From Nostoc sp. FACHB-280 (GTDB lineage Bacteria > Cyanobacteriota > Cyanobacteriia > Cyanobacteriales > Nostocaceae): 64,000 nucleotides of DNA. The notes beneath the pieces are model-generated. The model had not been told where the DNA came from. It saw only the letters and a program-made list of their open reading frames with translations, and ran no database searches. Each line of letters opens with the position of its first letter. Positions within the stretch are counted from its first letter, which is position 1. This document shows, piece after piece, positions 19,001 to 28,069 of this stretch. Position numbers and translations under genes: made by a program. The stretch is from positions 1 to 64,000 of the forward strand of contig NZ_JACJSD010000008.1 of assembly GCF_014697615.1 (NCBI RefSeq). Reading direction: 5' to 3'.

Positions 19001-21832
19001 GGAAGTATTGAGCATTAATAAACGAATTAATTGATTGATTTGATGGCTACCTGTGAGATAAGTGATCGAACATAAAACACTTAAAAGCTTCATACAAGCT
19101 TTTTTATTTGGATCAGTCATCACAGGCAAATTTAGCAGATTATAATAAATCTCAATTGCACGGAATGATTCTAATTTCTGCAATTCAATATCAATGGCAG
19201 GTTGAATTGCTTCAGCAATATTTGGTAGAGTCATCCCTAAAGTATCTAAAGCTTTTAGCCCAGCCTTAATAGCAGATGTAAAATCTTCGCCTTGGGTGAT
19301 TTTCAGCATCATTAAAGATTCATAAATATCGGCTTGATCAAAAATACTTTGTGAATGCTGTAAGGCAATATTAAATAATTCTTCTGCTCTTACAAAATCA
19401 CTAAGCAAATATTCACATTCTGCCTGTTCTTTATATAAAGAAAACTTCAGTTGAAAATTATTTTGCCAACTATGATCTGATAAAACGCTCAGTCCTATTT
19501 TAAAATATTTTATAGCTGCTTGATAGTCAGTAGAAATTTTAGCTTGTTTACCTGCTATTAAGTTCAATTTCGCAAATTCATCTTTCTCTAACTGCTGAGT
19601 GATAAAATTAATACCATGATGCAGATGATTGACAATATCAAAAATTTTATTTTCCTGTTGCTCTAGAGTAGTATGGCGTAATAATTGCTGTCCGATTTTA
19701 TAATGGGTGATCTGCTTTTGGTCATTAGGAATCAGAGAGTAGGCGGCTTTTTGAATGCGATCGTGGAGAAATTGATATGTGGGGTTAATGCTATTTTCTG
19801 TTTCAAAATCACCTAGTTCGTCAGACTGCAACAACTTATAAACTTGGCTTGTGGGTACAATTAAACCTTGTTGCAAAGCTTTCCACAATGCTGTTGCTGT
19901 CTCAAGTGGCGATAGTTCTGAGATAATCATTATGGTTGCTAAATCAAAAGTGTTACCAATACAGGCGGCTAACTTCAACACTTTTTGAGTTACATCTGGC
20001 AATTTTTGTAGTTGCAACGCCATGAACTGCACCATATCATCAGTAAGTGATAGTGTATTGACTTGGACAAGATCACATTCCCAAAAACGGCGATCGCGAT
20101 TAAAGGTAATATATTTTTCTTCATGTAATGCTTTAAGAAACTGAGTTGTAAAAAAAGGATTACCTTGAGTTTTGCGGTTAATTAATTCTGTTAGTGGTTT
20201 AGCTAATTCTAAAGAGCAATTTAATGTATCTGCCAGCAAATGATTAATATCATCAATTGTCAAAGGATTCAAGGTAATTGTATTAACAATTGCCTGGGTT
20301 TTTCTAAGTTCTTCTAGCAACAACATTAATGGGTGAGTTGGCGATACTTCACTATCCCGGTATGCACCTAATACCAACAGATAATGACTCTTTTGAATCA
20401 GTACTTTAATCAACTCCAAAGAAGCTAAATCTGCCCACTGTAAGTCATCTAAAAATATCACGCAAGGATGCTCGGCAGTGGTAAATAGATTAATAAACTT
20501 TTGAAATAACAAATTCAACCGATTTTGTGCTGCACTAGCCGCTAACTCAGCGACAGTCGCTTGTTGACCAATAATTAATTCTAATTCGGGTATTACGTCA
20601 ATCAAAACTTGGGCATTTTCCCCTAAGACTGCCAAAATCTTAGTTTGCCACTGCTGAAGTTTGATATCAGATTCTGATAGTAATTGTCCTATCAAGTCAC
20701 GGCAGGCTTGCACAAATCCTGAAAACGGAATATTGCGGCTAAATTGCTCAAATTTACCTTTAATAAAATAGCCCTGTTGTTGGAGAATTGGTTGATGCAC
20801 TTCATTAATCACGGCTGTTTTCCCAATCCCCGAAAAACCAGCCACTAGCATTAATTCTGATGTGCCTGCTGATACTCTTGCAAAAGAATTTAATAATGCT
20901 TTTACTTCAATTTCTCGTCCATAAAGTTTTTCGGGAATAAGGAAGCGATCGCAAATATCCCACTCACCAATTTTAAAATAATCAACTCTACCAGTTGATT
21001 GATATTGTGTCAGACATTTTTCTAAATCAAATTTTAAACCTACAGCAGTCTGATAGCGGTCTTCGGCATTTTTCGCCATCAATTTCATGACAATTTCGGC
21101 AATAACTTGAGGGACTCTTGCATTGTTCAATTCATCTGGTTGTTTAGCAATATGACAATGTACTAACTCCATTGGATCATCACAGATAAAAGGTAAATTT
21201 CCTGTGAGTAATTCATAAAATGTCACACCCAACGAGTAAAAATCACTGCGATAATCAATGCCTCGATTCATTCTGCCAGTTTGTTCTGGAGAAATATAAG
21301 CAAGTGTTCCTTCTAAAATATTGGGATTTTTAATTTCTTGGGTTTCTTTAGGCAGTAATGAAGCAATACTAAAATCAATAAGTTGAATTTGTTGTGTTTG
21401 GGGATGAATTAAAATATTAGCAGGTTTAATATCTTTGTGAATAACACGATTTTGGTGTAAATCGTGAATAATTTGAGTTAATTGGAGAGCGATCGCTAAA
21501 AATTCTTTGATGCTGAGAAACTTGGTTTTGATATACTCTCTTAAAGCAATGCCCCCAGTATCCGCCATTACCAAAATATAACTATTTTTGTAGGTTTCTA
21601 AGGCTAAGGGATGAATAATTCCCGGAATATCAAGATTTTTACTAATACTATATTGATGGCGAAATTGCAATAACTCCTGTAAAGTTGGATGTTCGGAAGT
21701 TAAAACTTTAATCACCACTGGCAGCCGATCAAATTGACGAATAGCTCGATATACTATGCTGCGAGAACCTGCATATAGTAATTCAATAATTTGATATCCA
21801 GAAATTAAAGGAATGCAATATTCAGTAGTCAT
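16001..21832 (-). CDS. Giant hybrid Ser/Thr kinase / AAA ATPase / GAF / PAS / histidine kinase
   Basis: This 1943-residue protein is the first gene of the kinase run. The kinase domain (about 14-272) has VIKVL, HKDIKPAN and IDFS. The AAA ATPase has GFSGIGKT near 337 and FLDDLQWAD. Then come a long TPR-like region, GAF (about 1347-1500), PAS (about 1524-1637, GLDISEQQAA at its end), a short coiled coil, and a histidine kinase with GVAHEVNNP near 1689 and DNGKGM. N-terminus, C-terminus and histidine kinase resemble 4364-9733 most, yet that copy lacks the PAS domain. PAS was therefore lost in one or gained in the other. It is a presumed cytosolic sensor. The 238 bp upstream must hold the promoter of this pair. 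Confidence 0.92.
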   Translation of the reverse strand: MTTEYCIPLISGYQIIELLYAGSRSIVYRAIRQFDRLPVVIKVLTSEHPTLQELLQFRHQYSISKNLDIPGIIHPLALETYKNSYILVMADTGGIALREYIKTKFLSIKEFLAIALQLTQIIHDLHQNRVIHKDIKPANILIHPQTQQIQLIDFSIASLLPKETQEIKNPNILEGTLAYISPEQTGRMNRGIDYRSDFYSLGVTFYELLTGNLPFICDDPMELVHCHIAKQPDELNNARVPQVIAEIVMKLMAKNAEDRYQTAVGLKFDLEKCLTQYQSTGRVDYFKIGEWDICDRFLIPEKLYGREIEVKALLNSFARVSAGTSELMLVAGFSGIGKTAVINEVHQPILQQQGYFIKGKFEQFSRNIPFSGFVQACRDLIGQLLSESDIKLQQWQTKILAVLGENAQVLIDVIPELELIIGQQATVAELAASAAQNRLNLLFQKFINLFTTAEHPCVIFLDDLQWADLASLELIKVLIQKSHYLLVLGAYRDSEVSPTHPLMLLLEELRKTQAIVNTITLNPLTIDDINHLLADTLNCSLELAKPLTELINRKTQGNPFFTTQFLKALHEEKYITFNRDRRFWECDLVQVNTLSLTDDMVQFMALQLQKLPDVTQKVLKLAACIGNTFDLATIMIISELSPLETATALWKALQQGLIVPTSQVYKLLQSDELGDFETENSINPTYQFLHDRIQKAAYSLIPNDQKQITHYKIGQQLLRHTTLEQQENKIFDIVNHLHHGINFITQQLEKDEFAKLNLIAGKQAKISTDYQAAIKYFKIGLSVLSDHSWQNNFQLKFSLYKEQAECEYLLSDFVRAEELFNIALQHSQSIFDQADIYESLMMLKITQGEDFTSAIKAGLKALDTLGMTLPNIAEAIQPAIDIELQKLESFRAIEIYYNLLNLPVMTDPNKKACMKLLSVLCSITYLTGSHQINQLIRLLMLNTSLEYGNCENSGFGYCFYGMALIEQGEYQTAYQFGKQALELDQKFNHPQYLAQNSNIFCHTINPYIKPLKSNLPLYQRSFDICHECGDLVFGVWAALFIIWTLIIQGKCLADIYAETEKYSAYMQQVNDINILQGFLQQQQFLLHLQGRIYDTELLANWDSEEINCIHIWRKNNFPSGINWYCFLRIQLSYIYGNYADAVETAIASQQTLVANGSSFPIIQYHFYYPLSLIALYPTATPEEKQSYWHIILQHQQLIKTWANNCPENFLHKYHLLAAEIARLSGNISEAIDLYDRAIAGAIENEYLQEAALSNELAAKFYLDWGKEKIASVYMQAAYYYYASWGAIAKTEDLEYRYPDLLRPILQQINPTLNIWENLENLVAPNLSIHSSTQVNQASSSNINTALDFTAIIKASQALSSTIDLDELLQKLTEIILQNSGADYCALILPESDGNWHLKAIGTPESIQVCFETLENNHNLPIKLINYVKNTQEIVTFDNLQTDLPVISEYLNIHRPKSVLCLPILNQRNLIGIVYLRNQYTSEVFTRDRVLILEILCTQAAISLENARLHAQEREKSERLEKSQQRLQIIIQQTPVAILEWNTKFEFQNWNPAAEKLFGYTQTEIMDKHLRTIIPEEYHAYVDDVATSILSDSGGSHAINENVTKDGRRIICEWFNAPMLDVNGEVCGGISIGLDISEQQAALRERQQAEAAIHKKSQELETALQELKQAQLQMIQNEKMASLGNLVAGVAHEVNNPIGFLNGSISNAQEYVQDLIGHLELYQQSYAQPVEEIQENAEEIDLEFLVEDLPNLLDSMTEATQRIKSISTSLRTFSRADTDSKVTANIHDGLDSTLLILKYRLKANEKRPAINIQSEYGNIPLVECFPGQLNQVFMNILANAIDMFDEMAQTRTFEELQTHPQQITIRTQVVGSQVNIHIQDNGKGMSAEVQEKIFDHLFTTKGVGKGTGLGMAIAKQIVEEKHGGQITVYSVLGEGTEFIIQLPV

Positions 21833-22070
21833 GTCTGTACGCCTTTGTGGTAGTTAGCGTTTGCCTATCTACATAGATAAAGCTGAAATATCAAAAGTTA
21901 TTATTCCCTTTCCTTCCGTATCAACTAACAAAAAGACTGAAAATGAGTATATTTTCAGACATGTTTACTTAGATTTTGTAGGGATTTTAAGAGCTATGCT
22001 AGTATGCCCTTAAAGAAGTGATAAACCAAGCATGATTTAATACTCTGCAAAACATGAGCGAAAATTTACC

Positions 22071-22709
22071 GTGAGCTTATATATTTACTTTCTCCGTCAC
22101 GGACAAACAGAATGCAGCCGTAATAATGCTTTTTGTGGTTCCATAGACTCCGAACTCACTCCCGAAGGCTTGGATATGGCTGAGGCTTTTGCTGCTGCTT
22201 ACCAGTCTCTGGCTTGGACAGCTATTTTTTGTAGTCCGATGCGACGCACCATAGCCACTGCGAAACCTTTGTTTACCGCTATTGGGATAGAACCGCAACT
22301 GCGTGAGGGTTTAAAAGAAATCAATTATGGTCAGTGGGAAGGTAAAACACCAAAGACTATTAACCAAGAATATCACGATGATTATATTCGCTGGTCAGCA
22401 GACCCAGCTTGGTATGCACCCACAGGCGGAGAAATGGCTATTACCATTGCTTCCCGTGCGATGGGAGTAATTGAAGAAATCAAGCATCTTTACAACAATG
22501 GCAATGTTTTAGTTGTGTCTCATAAAGCCACAATTAGAATTATGCTGTGCAGTTTGCTGGGAATTGATGTCGGCCGTTTTCGTTATCGTTTAGATTGCCC
22601 TGTTGGTTCTGTGAGTGTTGTAGAGTTTACTTCACATGGGCCATTCCTCCATACTTTAGCAAATCGCTCTCATTTACCTGAACAATTGCAAAGTTTACCT
22701 GGAACTTAG
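22071..22709 (+). CDS. Histidine phosphatase family (phosphoglycerate-mutase-like)
   Basis: This 212-residue protein belongs to the branch-1 histidine phosphatase fold. The phospho-accepting histidine lies in FLRHGQTE near residue 10, the second catalytic histidine in VVSHKATIR, and a conserved glutamate in LKEINYGQWEG. It starts with GTG at 22071; the ATG at 22054 is out of frame and cannot serve. The substrate could be a sugar phosphate or a nucleotide-loop compound and cannot be told from the sequence. The next gene begins 4 bp after the stop, so translational coupling in a three-gene run with the M14-like deacylase and the dehydrogenase is likely. Confidence 0.85.
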   Translation: MSLYIYFLRHGQTECSRNNAFCGSIDSELTPEGLDMAEAFAAAYQSLAWTAIFCSPMRRTIATAKPLFTAIGIEPQLREGLKEINYGQWEGKTPKTINQEYHDDYIRWSADPAWYAPTGGEMAITIASRAMGVIEEIKHLYNNGNVLVVSHKATIRIMLCSLLGIDVGRFRYRLDCPVGSVSVVEFTSHGPFLHTLANRSHLPEQLQSLPGT

Positions 22710-22713
22710 TGCC

Positions 22714-23844
22714 ATGATTCCGCAGATTGAAAATATATTTTTACGGCAAATGGCCTCTGGCGATCGCCTGTATTTACAAGTTTACAAATTTGTTGGCGCT
22801 CATCCAGGTAAAAAGGTTTACATTCAGGGTAACTTACACGGGGCAGAAATTTCTGGTAATGCCGTTATTCACCAACTCATAGAATTTTTACTGACTCTCA
22901 AAGATACCGATTTAGTCGGAGAAATTTGGCTAGTTCCAGTGTGCAATCCAATGGGAACCAATGAACGCGCACAACATTTTTCGCCTGGGAGACACTGTGC
23001 TTACGAAGCTAGGGATTGGAACCGGATTTTTTGGGATTATGAAAAAGTAGCTGAAGATTTAACAGAATTTGCTCAATCACAATTCCTACTTGAGCCAGAA
23101 ATCATTCGCCAAAATTATTTGCTAAAAATTAAACAGAAATTCGCCAAAATACTAGAGCAGATTAATTCAGCCAGTAGTTTGCCTTATACTGATCAATTTA
23201 GTTATCAACTACAAAGCCTCAGTTTAGATGCAGATTACTTGATTGACTTACACAGTTCCACAAATCAAGGTTTAGACTATATATATTATTTCCGCGATCG
23301 CCAAGATAGTGCCAAATATTTTCTCCTCGATTATGGCATTTTACTTGACAAATACGATGGCGATGCTTTTGATGAAGCCTTTATCAAACCCTGGTTAGCA
23401 TTAGAAACAATTTTTGCGAGTTTAGGCAGAAACATTCAATTTGACATTGCAGCTTGGACATTAGAATTAGGTGCAGGAATGCAGATAAATCCCCATTCAG
23501 TTAATAAAGGTGTGCAAGGAGTGAAAAATTATCTATTGCAGAAAGGTGTCCTCAAATCTGCTAACTTCAACTACGCAGCCGAAGTAAATCATGTCATGGC
23601 TGTTTTCCACAGCAGTAACAGAACGAAATATTATGCGATCGCAGGTGGAATGATTCAATCGAGAGTCCCATTAGGGAGTATCGTAAAAACCGGAGATAGA
23701 CTTTATCAAATTCTCAGTTTCAACAAAGAAAACCAATTGCCTAAACTGATTGATGTTTATGCTGAACAAGATGGATTAATTTATGATGTGGCGACAAATC
23801 AAGCTGTAAATCAAGGAGAATTTGTCTTAGGAATTATTTATTAA
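22714..23844 (+). CDS. M14-like zinc deacylase (succinylglutamate desuccinylase/aspartoacylase family)
   Basis: This 376-residue protein has the signature of the AstE/AspA branch of zinc carboxypeptidases. It shows GNLHGAE near residue 40 (zinc His and Glu), a third zinc ligand in IDLHSS, RDWNR for substrate carboxylate binding and a late catalytic-type glutamate in TLELGAG. Such enzymes remove acyl groups from N-acyl amino acids or related amides. About 110 residues are inserted between the first and second zinc motifs, making it longer than minimal AspA. It is four bases from the phosphatase and 20 bp before the dehydrogenase. The exact substrate is unknown. Confidence 0.8.
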   Translation: MIPQIENIFLRQMASGDRLYLQVYKFVGAHPGKKVYIQGNLHGAEISGNAVIHQLIEFLLTLKDTDLVGEIWLVPVCNPMGTNERAQHFSPGRHCAYEARDWNRIFWDYEKVAEDLTEFAQSQFLLEPEIIRQNYLLKIKQKFAKILEQINSASSLPYTDQFSYQLQSLSLDADYLIDLHSSTNQGLDYIYYFRDRQDSAKYFLLDYGILLDKYDGDAFDEAFIKPWLALETIFASLGRNIQFDIAAWTLELGAGMQINPHSVNKGVQGVKNYLLQKGVLKSANFNYAAEVNHVMAVFHSSNRTKYYAIAGGMIQSRVPLGSIVKTGDRLYQILSFNKENQLPKLIDVYAEQDGLIYDVATNQAVNQGEFVLGIIY

Positions 23845-23864
23845 TTCGATGATGATAGAAGTTT

Positions 23865-24872
23865 ATGAAAGCTTATGAAATCCAAAGTAATGCCGGTATT
23901 GATGCTTTAAAATTAGTTGATCGCCCCCAACCAAAACCCGCAGCCGGACAAGTCCTAATTCAAGTTAAAGCTACATCTTTAAATTACCGTGACTTGTTAG
24001 TAGCTGAGGGAAACTACGGTGCAAAATTGACATATCCACTAATTCCGATGTCTGATGGTGCGGGGGAAGTTGTCGCCGTGGGTGAAGGTGTGACAAGGGT
24101 AAAAAAAGGCGATCGCGTCGTCAGTATTTTCTTCCAAACTTGGATTGACGACTCCCCAACCAGACAGAAAATGAAGTCTGATTTAGGTGGTAGCATTGAC
24201 GGAATGCTGGCTGAATACGTTGTGCTAGACCAAAATGGGCTAGTACTACTACCCGATCACCTCTCATACACCCAAGCAGCCACCTTACCCTGCGCTGCTG
24301 TCACCGCTTGGCACGCCTTAGTTACAAAAGGTAATATTCACGCCAATCACACTATATTATTACTGGGTACTGGTGGAGTTTCGATATTTGCCCTTCAGTT
24401 TGCTAAACTCCACAATGCAAAAGTCATCATTACTTCTAGCAGCGATGAGAAATTAGCCCGCGCCAAACAATTAGGTGCTGATGAAATTATCAACTACAAA
24501 ACCACAGCAAATTGGCAACAGCAAGTTTATGAGTTAACAAATCGCATTGGTGTAGATCACGTCATCGAAGTCGGTGGTGCAGGGACTTTACCCCAATCAC
24601 TCCAAGCCACCAGAATTGGAGGGCGTGTGAGCTTAATCGGTGTGCTGACAAGAGGCGGCAACATTGATCCTATGCCCATATTAGGTAAAAGCCTCACCCT
24701 ACAGGGCATTTATGTCGGCAGTCGAGAAATGTTTGAAACTATGAATCAAGCAATATCTCACCATCAAATCTTCCCCATAATTGATTCTGTGTTTCCATTC
24801 ACCGCCGTCCCAGAAGCATATCGCTATCTCAAAACTGCCGCCCACTTTGGTAAAGTCGTGATTGAAATTTAA
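23865..24872 (+). CDS. Zinc-independent medium-chain dehydrogenase/reductase (quinone-oxidoreductase-like)
   Basis: This 335-residue protein has the GroES-like N-terminal half (SLNYRDLLVAEG, GAGEVVAVGEGV, KGDRVV) and a Rossmann nucleotide-binding half with LLLGTGGVS near residue 166 and a typical GGRVSLIGVL strand. The catalytic and structural zinc cysteine clusters of alcohol dehydrogenases are absent, which points to the NAD(P)H:quinone reductase/enoyl-reductase-like branch. It is the last gene of the run that starts with the histidine phosphatase, 20 bp after the M14-like gene. Its substrate cannot be assigned. Confidence 0.82.
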   Translation: MKAYEIQSNAGIDALKLVDRPQPKPAAGQVLIQVKATSLNYRDLLVAEGNYGAKLTYPLIPMSDGAGEVVAVGEGVTRVKKGDRVVSIFFQTWIDDSPTRQKMKSDLGGSIDGMLAEYVVLDQNGLVLLPDHLSYTQAATLPCAAVTAWHALVTKGNIHANHTILLLGTGGVSIFALQFAKLHNAKVIITSSSDEKLARAKQLGADEIINYKTTANWQQQVYELTNRIGVDHVIEVGGAGTLPQSLQATRIGGRVSLIGVLTRGGNIDPMPILGKSLTLQGIYVGSREMFETMNQAISHHQIFPIIDSVFPFTAVPEAYRYLKTAAHFGKVVIEI

Positions 24873-24982
24873 ATTCACATTTCATACTTTCTCTCTCAGG
24901 AGAAATTCATTTAGGCGATACTTGGTTATATTAGGATGCACAGAGTTGAGTATTCCCGAAAACACCTAATATCCAGACTGTC

Positions 24983-25951
24983 ATGACTTATTTAGAAACA
25001 GCAGCAGAATTTTACCGTGAAGTTGCAGAAACACCCGAAGTCGGACTTTGTTGTGTCCAAAGTTCACCCTTGCAATTCCCTGGCTTAAAAATTCCTTTGC
25101 CGATGCAAGAAATGAACTATGGTTGTGGTACAACGGTTCACCCAACAGAACTGATCAACCAACCAACTGTACTGTATGTTGGTGTGGGTGGTGGGTTAGA
25201 AGCGTTGCAATTCGCTTATTTTTCTCGCCGTGCTGGTGCGGTAATTGCTGTTGAACCCGTGGCTGCGATGCGAGAGGCTGCTACACGCAACCTCGAACTT
25301 GCTACCAGCGAAAACTCTTGGTTTAATCCTAATTTCGTCGAAATTCGCCCAGGTGATGCTTTTAATTTGCCTGTAGCTGATGCTTCGGTGGATATTGTCG
25401 CCCAGAATTGCCTGTTCAATATTTTTGAACCAGAAGATTTAACCAGAGCTTTAAAAGAAGCATATCGTGTGCTGAAACCTGGTGGACGTTTGCAAATGAG
25501 TGATCCCATTGCAACCCGTTCAATTCCTACCCATCTGCAACAAGATGAGCAATTACGCGCTATGTGTTTGTCAGGCGCACTTACCTACGAAGAGTATACC
25601 CAGCGCATAATTGATGCTGGCTTCGGTCAAATTGAAATTCGCGCCCGTCGTCCTTATCGCTTACTGGATGCTCAAACTTACAACTTAGAAGCAAACCTAC
25701 TACTAGAAAGTCTGGATTCGGTGGCTTTTAAAGTTGCAATTCCAGAAGATGGCGCTTGTATTTTTACTGGCAAAACAGCCATTTACTGTGGTGCAGCAGC
25801 TTTATTTGATGATGGCGCAGGACATCTGCTTCAGCGTGGGATTCCCGCCGCAGTCTGTGACAAAACGGCTGCTAAACTGGCGACTTTAGAGCCGCAGCAA
25901 ATCATAATTACTGATTCAACCTGGCACTATAACGGTGGTGGTTGCTGTTAA
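24983..25951 (+). CDS. arsM: Arsenosugar-type arsenite S-adenosylmethionine methyltransferase
   Basis: This 322-residue class I methyltransferase has the SAM-binding motif VLYVGVGGGLEALQ near residue 67, the acidic second motif AVEPVAAM and the post-motif region RVLKPGGRLQMSDP. Cysteines suited to As(III) binding are present: the CC pair near residue 23, the YGCG motif near 49, and the C-terminal GGGCC. The family methylates arsenite to methylated arsenicals and feeds arsenosugar synthesis with ArsS, whose gene lies 1 kb downstream. The intervening permease starts 14 bp after this stop, consistent with an operon. The 110-bp upstream spacer probably contains the promoter. I saw no ArsR-type operator. 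Confidence 0.88.
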   Translation: MTYLETAAEFYREVAETPEVGLCCVQSSPLQFPGLKIPLPMQEMNYGCGTTVHPTELINQPTVLYVGVGGGLEALQFAYFSRRAGAVIAVEPVAAMREAATRNLELATSENSWFNPNFVEIRPGDAFNLPVADASVDIVAQNCLFNIFEPEDLTRALKEAYRVLKPGGRLQMSDPIATRSIPTHLQQDEQLRAMCLSGALTYEEYTQRIIDAGFGQIEIRARRPYRLLDAQTYNLEANLLLESLDSVAFKVAIPEDGACIFTGKTAIYCGAAALFDDGAGHLLQRGIPAAVCDKTAAKLATLEPQQIIITDSTWHYNGGGCC

Positions 25952-25965
25952 AATATAAACCCAAA

Positions 25966-26925
25966 ATGTTAATTATTAGTTTATTTTTGGCTACGTTATT
26001 TCTGGCATACTCTCATGGAGCAAATGATAATTTTAAGGGTGTAGCAACACTGTTTGGTAGTGGCACAACTAGCTACCAAACGGCGATTGTCTGGGCAACT
26101 ATTATGACCTTTGCGGGTGCAGTTGCTTCGATATTTATGGCTGGTACATTAGTCCAAAACTTTTCGGGACAAGGCATTTTTCCTGATGAAATTGCTAATG
26201 TGCCAGAAATTCATTTAGCCGTGGCGATCGCATCTGGTGTTACAGTGTTAATGACTGCTTTGACAGGGTTTCCAATTTCGACAACTCACAGTTTAACAGG
26301 TGGGTTATTAGGTGCAGGATTAGTTGCGATCGGTCTCAAGGTTAATTTTAGTGTATTACTTAGATATTTTGTTTTACCTTTAGTATTGAGTCCTATAATT
26401 GCAATTTTATTAGCAGCAGGTATTTATAAATTATTAACCTATACTAACTCTCAATTTAACTGGTTGGCTAATCAAAAACTCGTAGATACTCTGCATTTTA
26501 TCAGTGCAGCAGTTGTCAGTTTTGCCAGAGGCTTCAGTCAAACTCCCAAGTTAGTTTCGATTATTCTGATTATTGAATATTTTTCCATTCAAGGTGGAAT
26601 GTTAACCATTGCAATGGCGATGGGATTAGGTGGGTTACTTAACTCTCAAAGAATTGCTGCCACCATGAGTACAAGACTTGCTACTATAGATTCTACTCAA
26701 GGTTTGTCTGCAAATTTAGTGACTGGATTTTTAGCGATCGCAGCGACTTGTTTTGGTTTACCCATTGCTACAACTCATGTTGCAGTTAGTTCCATTGTAG
26801 GCGCTGGCTTAACCGCTAAACAAGTAAATTTACGCGTTTTCTGGCAGATAATTATTGCTTGGATTTTCACTGTACCCGCCACAGCCATTATTAGTGGTAT
26901 AGCTTATAGATTACTACAAGGCTAA
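25966..26925 (+). CDS. PiT-like inorganic anion permease in the arsenosugar operon
   Basis: This very hydrophobic protein of about 319 residues has roughly 8-10 membrane segments. It resembles the PiT (phosphate transporter) family, with the signature SHGANDNFKG near residue 18 and a repeated-half structure with TGFPISTTH and later FGLPIATTH. I chose ATG 25966; an in-frame TTG at 25942 would overlap arsM by 10 bp and only add eight polar residues. The second half carries ARGFSQTPK where a second signature is expected, so substrate or coupling may differ from phosphate. Lying between arsM and arsS, it may move phosphate, arsenate or an arsenical intermediate; this is inferred from position only. 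Confidence 0.82.
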   Translation: MLIISLFLATLFLAYSHGANDNFKGVATLFGSGTTSYQTAIVWATIMTFAGAVASIFMAGTLVQNFSGQGIFPDEIANVPEIHLAVAIASGVTVLMTALTGFPISTTHSLTGGLLGAGLVAIGLKVNFSVLLRYFVLPLVLSPIIAILLAAGIYKLLTYTNSQFNWLANQKLVDTLHFISAAVVSFARGFSQTPKLVSIILIIEYFSIQGGMLTIAMAMGLGGLLNSQRIAATMSTRLATIDSTQGLSANLVTGFLAIAATCFGLPIATTHVAVSSIVGAGLTAKQVNLRVFWQIIIAWIFTVPATAIISGIAYRLLQG

Positions 26926-26963
26926 AAATTCATCTAAAAAATTTCAATGAGGCATATCAACTC

Positions 26964-27953
26964 ATGCAAACCACCTCAAAATTTACTAGCTTTAACCATA
27001 AATTAAATACACCATTAACTAAAAACCAAATTACTGTTTTGCAAATTAACCTGGGTAAACGTTGCAACCTTGCTTGCACCCATTGTCATGTTGAAGCCAG
27101 CCCAAAACGCACAGAAGAACTGTCTCCAGAAATCTGCACACAGTTAATTGAATTAATCCATAAATTTCCCGAAATTGAAATTGTTGATTTGACTGGTGGC
27201 GCACCAGAAATGAATTATGGATTTAAATTATTAGTAGAAGCCGCTAGAGCAACTAATAAACAAGTAATCGTCCGCTCTAACTTGACTATTTACTTTGTCG
27301 ATGGATTTGGTGATTTACCAGAATATTTTGCTCAAAATCAAGTGAGAATAGTTGCTTCTCTGCCTTGTTACTTAGCCGATAATGTTGATAAAATGCGCGG
27401 TGCTGGTGTTTTTGATGATTCTATCAAAGCTTTGCAGTGGCTGAACCGCGTTGGCTATGGTCACGAAGCTAATTTAATTTTAGATTTAGTTTATAATCCT
27501 CAGTTACCCACAGGTGAAAAATTTGCTTTAGCACCGGAACAAAAGCAGTTAGAGCAAGATTATAAAAGATTTTTAAAAGATAAGTTTAATATTAAATTTA
27601 ATAATCTATTTACCATCACCAATTTACCAGTCGGTAGAACAAAGCTGTATTTAGAGCGCAAAAAACTCTACATTCCCTATCTCCAATTTTTAGAATCCCA
27701 TTTTAACGCCAGTACTATTGAGCATTTAATGTGTCGGAATGAACTTTCGATTGATTATTTAGGAAATGTATATGACTGTGATTTTAACCAAATGATGAAT
27801 CTACCCGCCAAAAATACCAACGGGGAAAACTTAACAGTTGCTCAATTGTTAGCGGCTAGTAATTTAGACTTAATTTCTGAAGTCCAAACAGCCGCTTATT
27901 GCTACGGTTGTACAGCAGGGAGTGGCTCTAGCTGTGGTGGAGCTTTAGTTTAA
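26964..27953 (+). CDS. arsS: Arsenosugar biosynthesis radical SAM enzyme
   Basis: This 329-residue radical SAM protein has the 4Fe-4S motif CNLACTHC near residue 34 (CxxxCxxC), followed by HVEASPKR and the SAM-binding DLTGGAPEMN. The C-terminus is cysteine-rich (CDFNQM, CYGCTAGSGSSCGG), as in ArsS proteins that add a 5'-deoxyadenosyl group to dimethylarsenite. It lies 38 bp after the permease, with arsM upstream, so the three form one transcription unit. The product would be a dimethylarsinoyl-deoxyadenosine precursor of arsenosugars. The transcript is followed by a Yfr1-like RNA candidate whose 3' hairpin could also terminate it. Confidence 0.9.
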   Translation: MQTTSKFTSFNHKLNTPLTKNQITVLQINLGKRCNLACTHCHVEASPKRTEELSPEICTQLIELIHKFPEIEIVDLTGGAPEMNYGFKLLVEAARATNKQVIVRSNLTIYFVDGFGDLPEYFAQNQVRIVASLPCYLADNVDKMRGAGVFDDSIKALQWLNRVGYGHEANLILDLVYNPQLPTGEKFALAPEQKQLEQDYKRFLKDKFNIKFNNLFTITNLPVGRTKLYLERKKLYIPYLQFLESHFNASTIEHLMCRNELSIDYLGNVYDCDFNQMMNLPAKNTNGENLTVAQLLAASNLDLISEVQTAAYCYGCTAGSGSSCGGALV

Positions 27954-28069
27954 AATTAACTACAGAAAGAGCAAAAAACCTAATAATTTAGGTTTATGTC
28001 ATCAAACTATGAATCTTGCTGCAAATTTTATTAAGTATGGATCAATAATCTTCTTGTGAGCTATATGAT

